Shown here: positions 44,706 to 47,591 of the stretch, piece after piece | Layout of the letters: each line of letters opens with the position of its first letter | Position numbering within the stretch: position 1 is the first letter of the stretch | Translations under genes and position numbers: made by a program | Notes under the pieces: generated by a model | Database searches by the model: none | Seen by the model: the letters and a program-made list of their open reading frames with translations, nothing else | What the model was told of the DNA's origin: nothing | DNA from: Mycogone perniciosa | Taxonomy: Eukaryota; Ascomycota; Sordariomycetes; Hypocreales; Hypocreaceae | DNA: 47,591 nucleotides | Direction of reading: 5' to 3' | Assembly (NCBI GenBank): GCA_025331125.1 | Contig: JAOALB010000256.1 | Location: 1 to 47,591, forward strand

Positions 44706-46662
44706 ATTAATTAAGTAACAATATTTATAATTTAATAAAAAAAGTATTTACTTATATTATAAGAAAAAAGAAATATATTATATAAAAGTATAAAATAATA
44801 ATACTTTTATTAAACTTTTAAATTTATAATATAAAACATTAACTTTTTATAATTTATACTTTAAAAGTTTTTAATAAATTTAAAAAGTAAATTTATTACA
44901 TTGAATTTAAAAGTAATTATAAATTTAAAAAGTTAAATATTATATTATTTACTTTATAATATAAAAAGTATTCATAATTTTAAACTTTATATTAATATTA
45001 AATAAAGCTACTATTATATTTATTAATTCAATAACTATAAAGAATTAATAATTAAAGTATAAATAATATTTAATAAACCTTTAATATTAATTTTAATCAT
45101 ATGTATAATTAATAGCTATTAATATTTAATAACTTTATAGTAGTAATATTATATAAATAATTTAATATTATAAAATAATTTTTAAATTATACAAGGATAT
45201 AAATAAAACATGACTTTTATAATTTAATTTAAGCTATTTAAAACCTTTATTATACCTTTTAGCCTTTTTATAATACTTTATTCTCTTTTTACTATTATAT
45301 TAAATATATATTATATAATATATTTAATGAAGTTTATATAGTTTATTATAATAAAGTTTTAATTTATTTAATTATATAAAAAGAGTATTAATAATATATA
45401 TAAAAAGTTATAAATAAAGTTATTAATATAGGTTTTTAAATTAATCTTAAATATACTTTTTTTAAAATAATAAAAATAAAATACTTTAATTTAAGTATTA
45501 TCAATAATAATATTAAAATAAACTTAAAAACAATAGCTATACTTAGAAATTAAAAAAAGCCTTTATACTTTTATAAACTTTAATTAATAGTTTATTAAAA
45601 CCCTTTTTAATAATTATAAACTTATAAATAAGGTTTAAAAAGAAGTATACTATAAAGTTAAATAAAGCTTTATATTACTATATTTAACAATTTTAAATTC
45701 AATTTATAAATACTTTAATCTCTATTTTCTTTAACTATAATAAAAAAATAATTTTTAAAGTAATTATTTAAATTAAATATTTAATAGTATTTTCTTTTAA
45801 TATAATAAAAATATTATTTTATAGTTAATAATATATTTTGATTAAAGTATTAAATTAAAGATAAATCTATTAATTTAAATCTTTATTTTAATATAATTTA
45901 TAAATTATTTATAAATTTAAATAAAAAGCAGTAAAACTTAATATATTAAATAAAATACTTTAAAATACTTTAATAAAATTAAATTAAAATACTAGTTGAT
46001 TAAGAAAAAGTTTACTTCATAAAGTTACTTTAGCTTTTATATTTATATTAATATTATAAAAACTATATATAATAAAAACCTTTTTATTATAATATTTAAT
46101 TGTTTAATTCAGAATTTGAAGATATTACTTAATAAAAGAATTAATAAAGTATATAAAATATTAAATATAGTAAATATTATAATATATACCTTTTAAAACT
46201 TAATTATTTTATAATAGTTCAAAAGTATTTAAAATAAATAAAAATCTTAAATATTTTTAATTATATATATTAATAACTATAAATATTAAGTAATATTAAT
46301 ACCTTTTAAAAAGTTATAATTTATATTTTTAAATAAAATATAATACTGTCTTTTTTTTAAATATTTAAAACTATTCTTAATATTATTTTAAATTTAAAGT
46401 TATATTTTAATAAATTATATTATATTATTATTTAACTATACTTTATAAACTTTAATTATCAGAAATCCCTTTTTAATAATATATTATTTAATAAGAATAT
46501 ATTATTTTATTATTATTTATATATTTAATATTAAAGTATTTATATATATTTCTATTTTATATATTTATATTTTATATAAAACTATAAAAATAATTATTTT
46601 AATAACTTAAAATCTATCTTTTAAAACTAATAATTAAATTAAATCATTAAATATAAAAGTAA

Positions 46663-46768
46663 AATTATTATAGCACTAAACCTGCCCTTTTATAACTTAT
46701 TAGTATTATATATATCTTTATGTAATAGCTTAGTCCTACTCTTTTAAACTATATCTTTATAGCTTCTT
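46663..46768. repeat. Direct repeat, copy 2 (partner at 44600)
   Basis: The less mutated copy of the pair: it keeps CCTGCCC and TAGTCCTACTC where copy 1 has CCTACCC and TTAACTTTATA. Confidence 0.55.
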
Positions 46769-47497
46769 GCCTTATTCAAAGTATAATAAAGATATTACTT
46801 TAACCTGCTATTCTATATACTATAATAGTTTATGCGTTTTTATAATAACTGTACTATTACCTTTAGCCTTTAACGTTACTTGAAAAAAATTAATAAAGTT
46901 GCTAATAGCCTAGTTATAATACTATAAAGAGCTTTATATTTTATAGGAAATTCACTAATCTTTAACTATTGTAAAACTTTAAGCCTAAAAGCCTATATCC
47001 CTGCAGTAAAAAATATACTTTAGCCTAGCTCTTTAGCCTATACCTAATTCTTTAGCCTGCATCTAACCTAAAAATACTAAAGTAAAAATAAAAGGCGTAA
47101 AAGGGGACCTTAATTAAAAAATAAAGTTAATTAATTACTTCTATAATTGGCTTTATATTTATATTATTTTAAAAGCTTATAATAATAATTATAATTTAAC
47201 TTTATAGCTTTAAGTATTAAAACTTAAATAGTTTTTTAATATTATCTTTAATTACTTTTAGACTTAAAAGTATAACTTTAATATCGGTTTAAAATAACAA
47301 AAGTATAAAAATATTACTATTAGTAAAAACTTAAAGTTTATTTAATATAAAGTTTAAGGTTAAAGTAATATAATTAATAAGTTTATTAAAGCTAAAAGTA
47401 ATAATATCTTTAAGCATTAAATTAATAACTTTAAAGATAAATTTAACGCTAAAGATAAAAATATAAAAAGCTATTAGTAAAAGTATATAAACTAGTT

Positions 47498-47591
47498 TGT
47501 CGGGGGTAACTGATATACCCAATGCACTTACAGTCCTTCTTACTAGCCTACCCGAGTAAAGTCAGTTGCTTATTTAAGCAACTACTAGATT
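47498..47591 (+). repeat. Start of an LTR like that at 17543, cut by window end
   Basis: TGTCGGGGGTAACTGATA, a CCTACCCGAGTAAAGTCAG block and TTATTTAAGC align with 17543-17640. Composition is near normal while the preceding DNA is AT-rich. Whether it is the 5' or 3' LTR of its element cannot be told. Confidence 0.65.

Larger units (their letters stand above)
43867..47497. other. Unidentified decayed AT-rich repeat DNA
   Basis: Same TpA-rich composition as the identified RIP-mutated elements, so probably retroelement relics. No catalytic motif could be read with confidence. The last 600 bases, read on the minus strand, contain a short repeated GGCTAAAG phrase (about 47015-47065) and long runs without charged pol motifs. 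A direct-repeat pair is listed separately. Confidence 0.5.

Noticed and set aside
47331..47522. 63-aa minus-strand hydrophobic frame
   Set aside because: It begins inside an LTR and runs into AT-rich decayed DNA. The hydrophobic content follows from TTT/ATA/TTA codons.

Overview
The window reads as a repeat-rich stretch of a filamentous ascomycete (Pezizomycotina) genome. Very AT-rich blocks (about 4.4-29.4 kb and 37.4-47.5 kb) alternate with islands of normal base composition (1-4.3, 29.5-37.4 kb). The AT-rich blocks are not random: translated frames can still be aligned by eye to Ty3/gypsy polyproteins in which Asp became Asn, Trp and Gln became stops, and CpA/TpG steps have become TpA. That is the signature expected of repeat-induced point mutation (RIP). 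No species is claimed.

Layout. 1-288: fragment of an AT-hook reading frame on the minus strand, then a three-copy 31-bp iteron array. About 430-4393: a LINE-like retrotransposon with one intact 1150-aa ORF (two N-terminal C2H2 fingers, reverse transcriptase, CCHC knuckle, restriction-like endonuclease), tandem repeats in its 5' leader, a pyrimidine-rich repeat tail, and a short telomere-like 3' junction. 4394-17522: a 5'-truncated Ty3/gypsy chromovirus on the plus strand ('element A'), split inside its integrase by a complete minus-strand Ty3/gypsy element ('el1', 9237-15600, 172-bp LTRs, target duplication AACCT/AACTT). From 17543: a second plus-strand Ty3/gypsy relic ('el3') split by a sister of el1 ('el2', 21453-28160, 172-bp LTRs, perfect duplication ATTAT).

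29.5-37.4 kb: a genic but decayed island. It has a frameshifted TPR-type NLR remnant, a broken cysteine-rich secreted-type gene, one intact single-exon gene (32734-33978, Vps62-like repeats plus a beta-rich pore-former-like C-terminus), about 2.4 kb without a convincing gene, an LTR fragment and an un-mutated solo LTR of the element A family with perfect CTTAT duplications. 37439-43866: a heavily mutated minus-strand copy of element A ('element D'). 43867-47497: unidentified decayed AT-rich DNA. 47498-end: the start of another LTR of the type found at 17543.

Only two long ORFs look functional: the LINE ORF and the Vps62-like gene. Everything else that codes is a relic. Several long frames in the region begin at non-ATG codons; starts were re-chosen where it mattered. 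All homology statements come from reading motifs by eye, not from searches.
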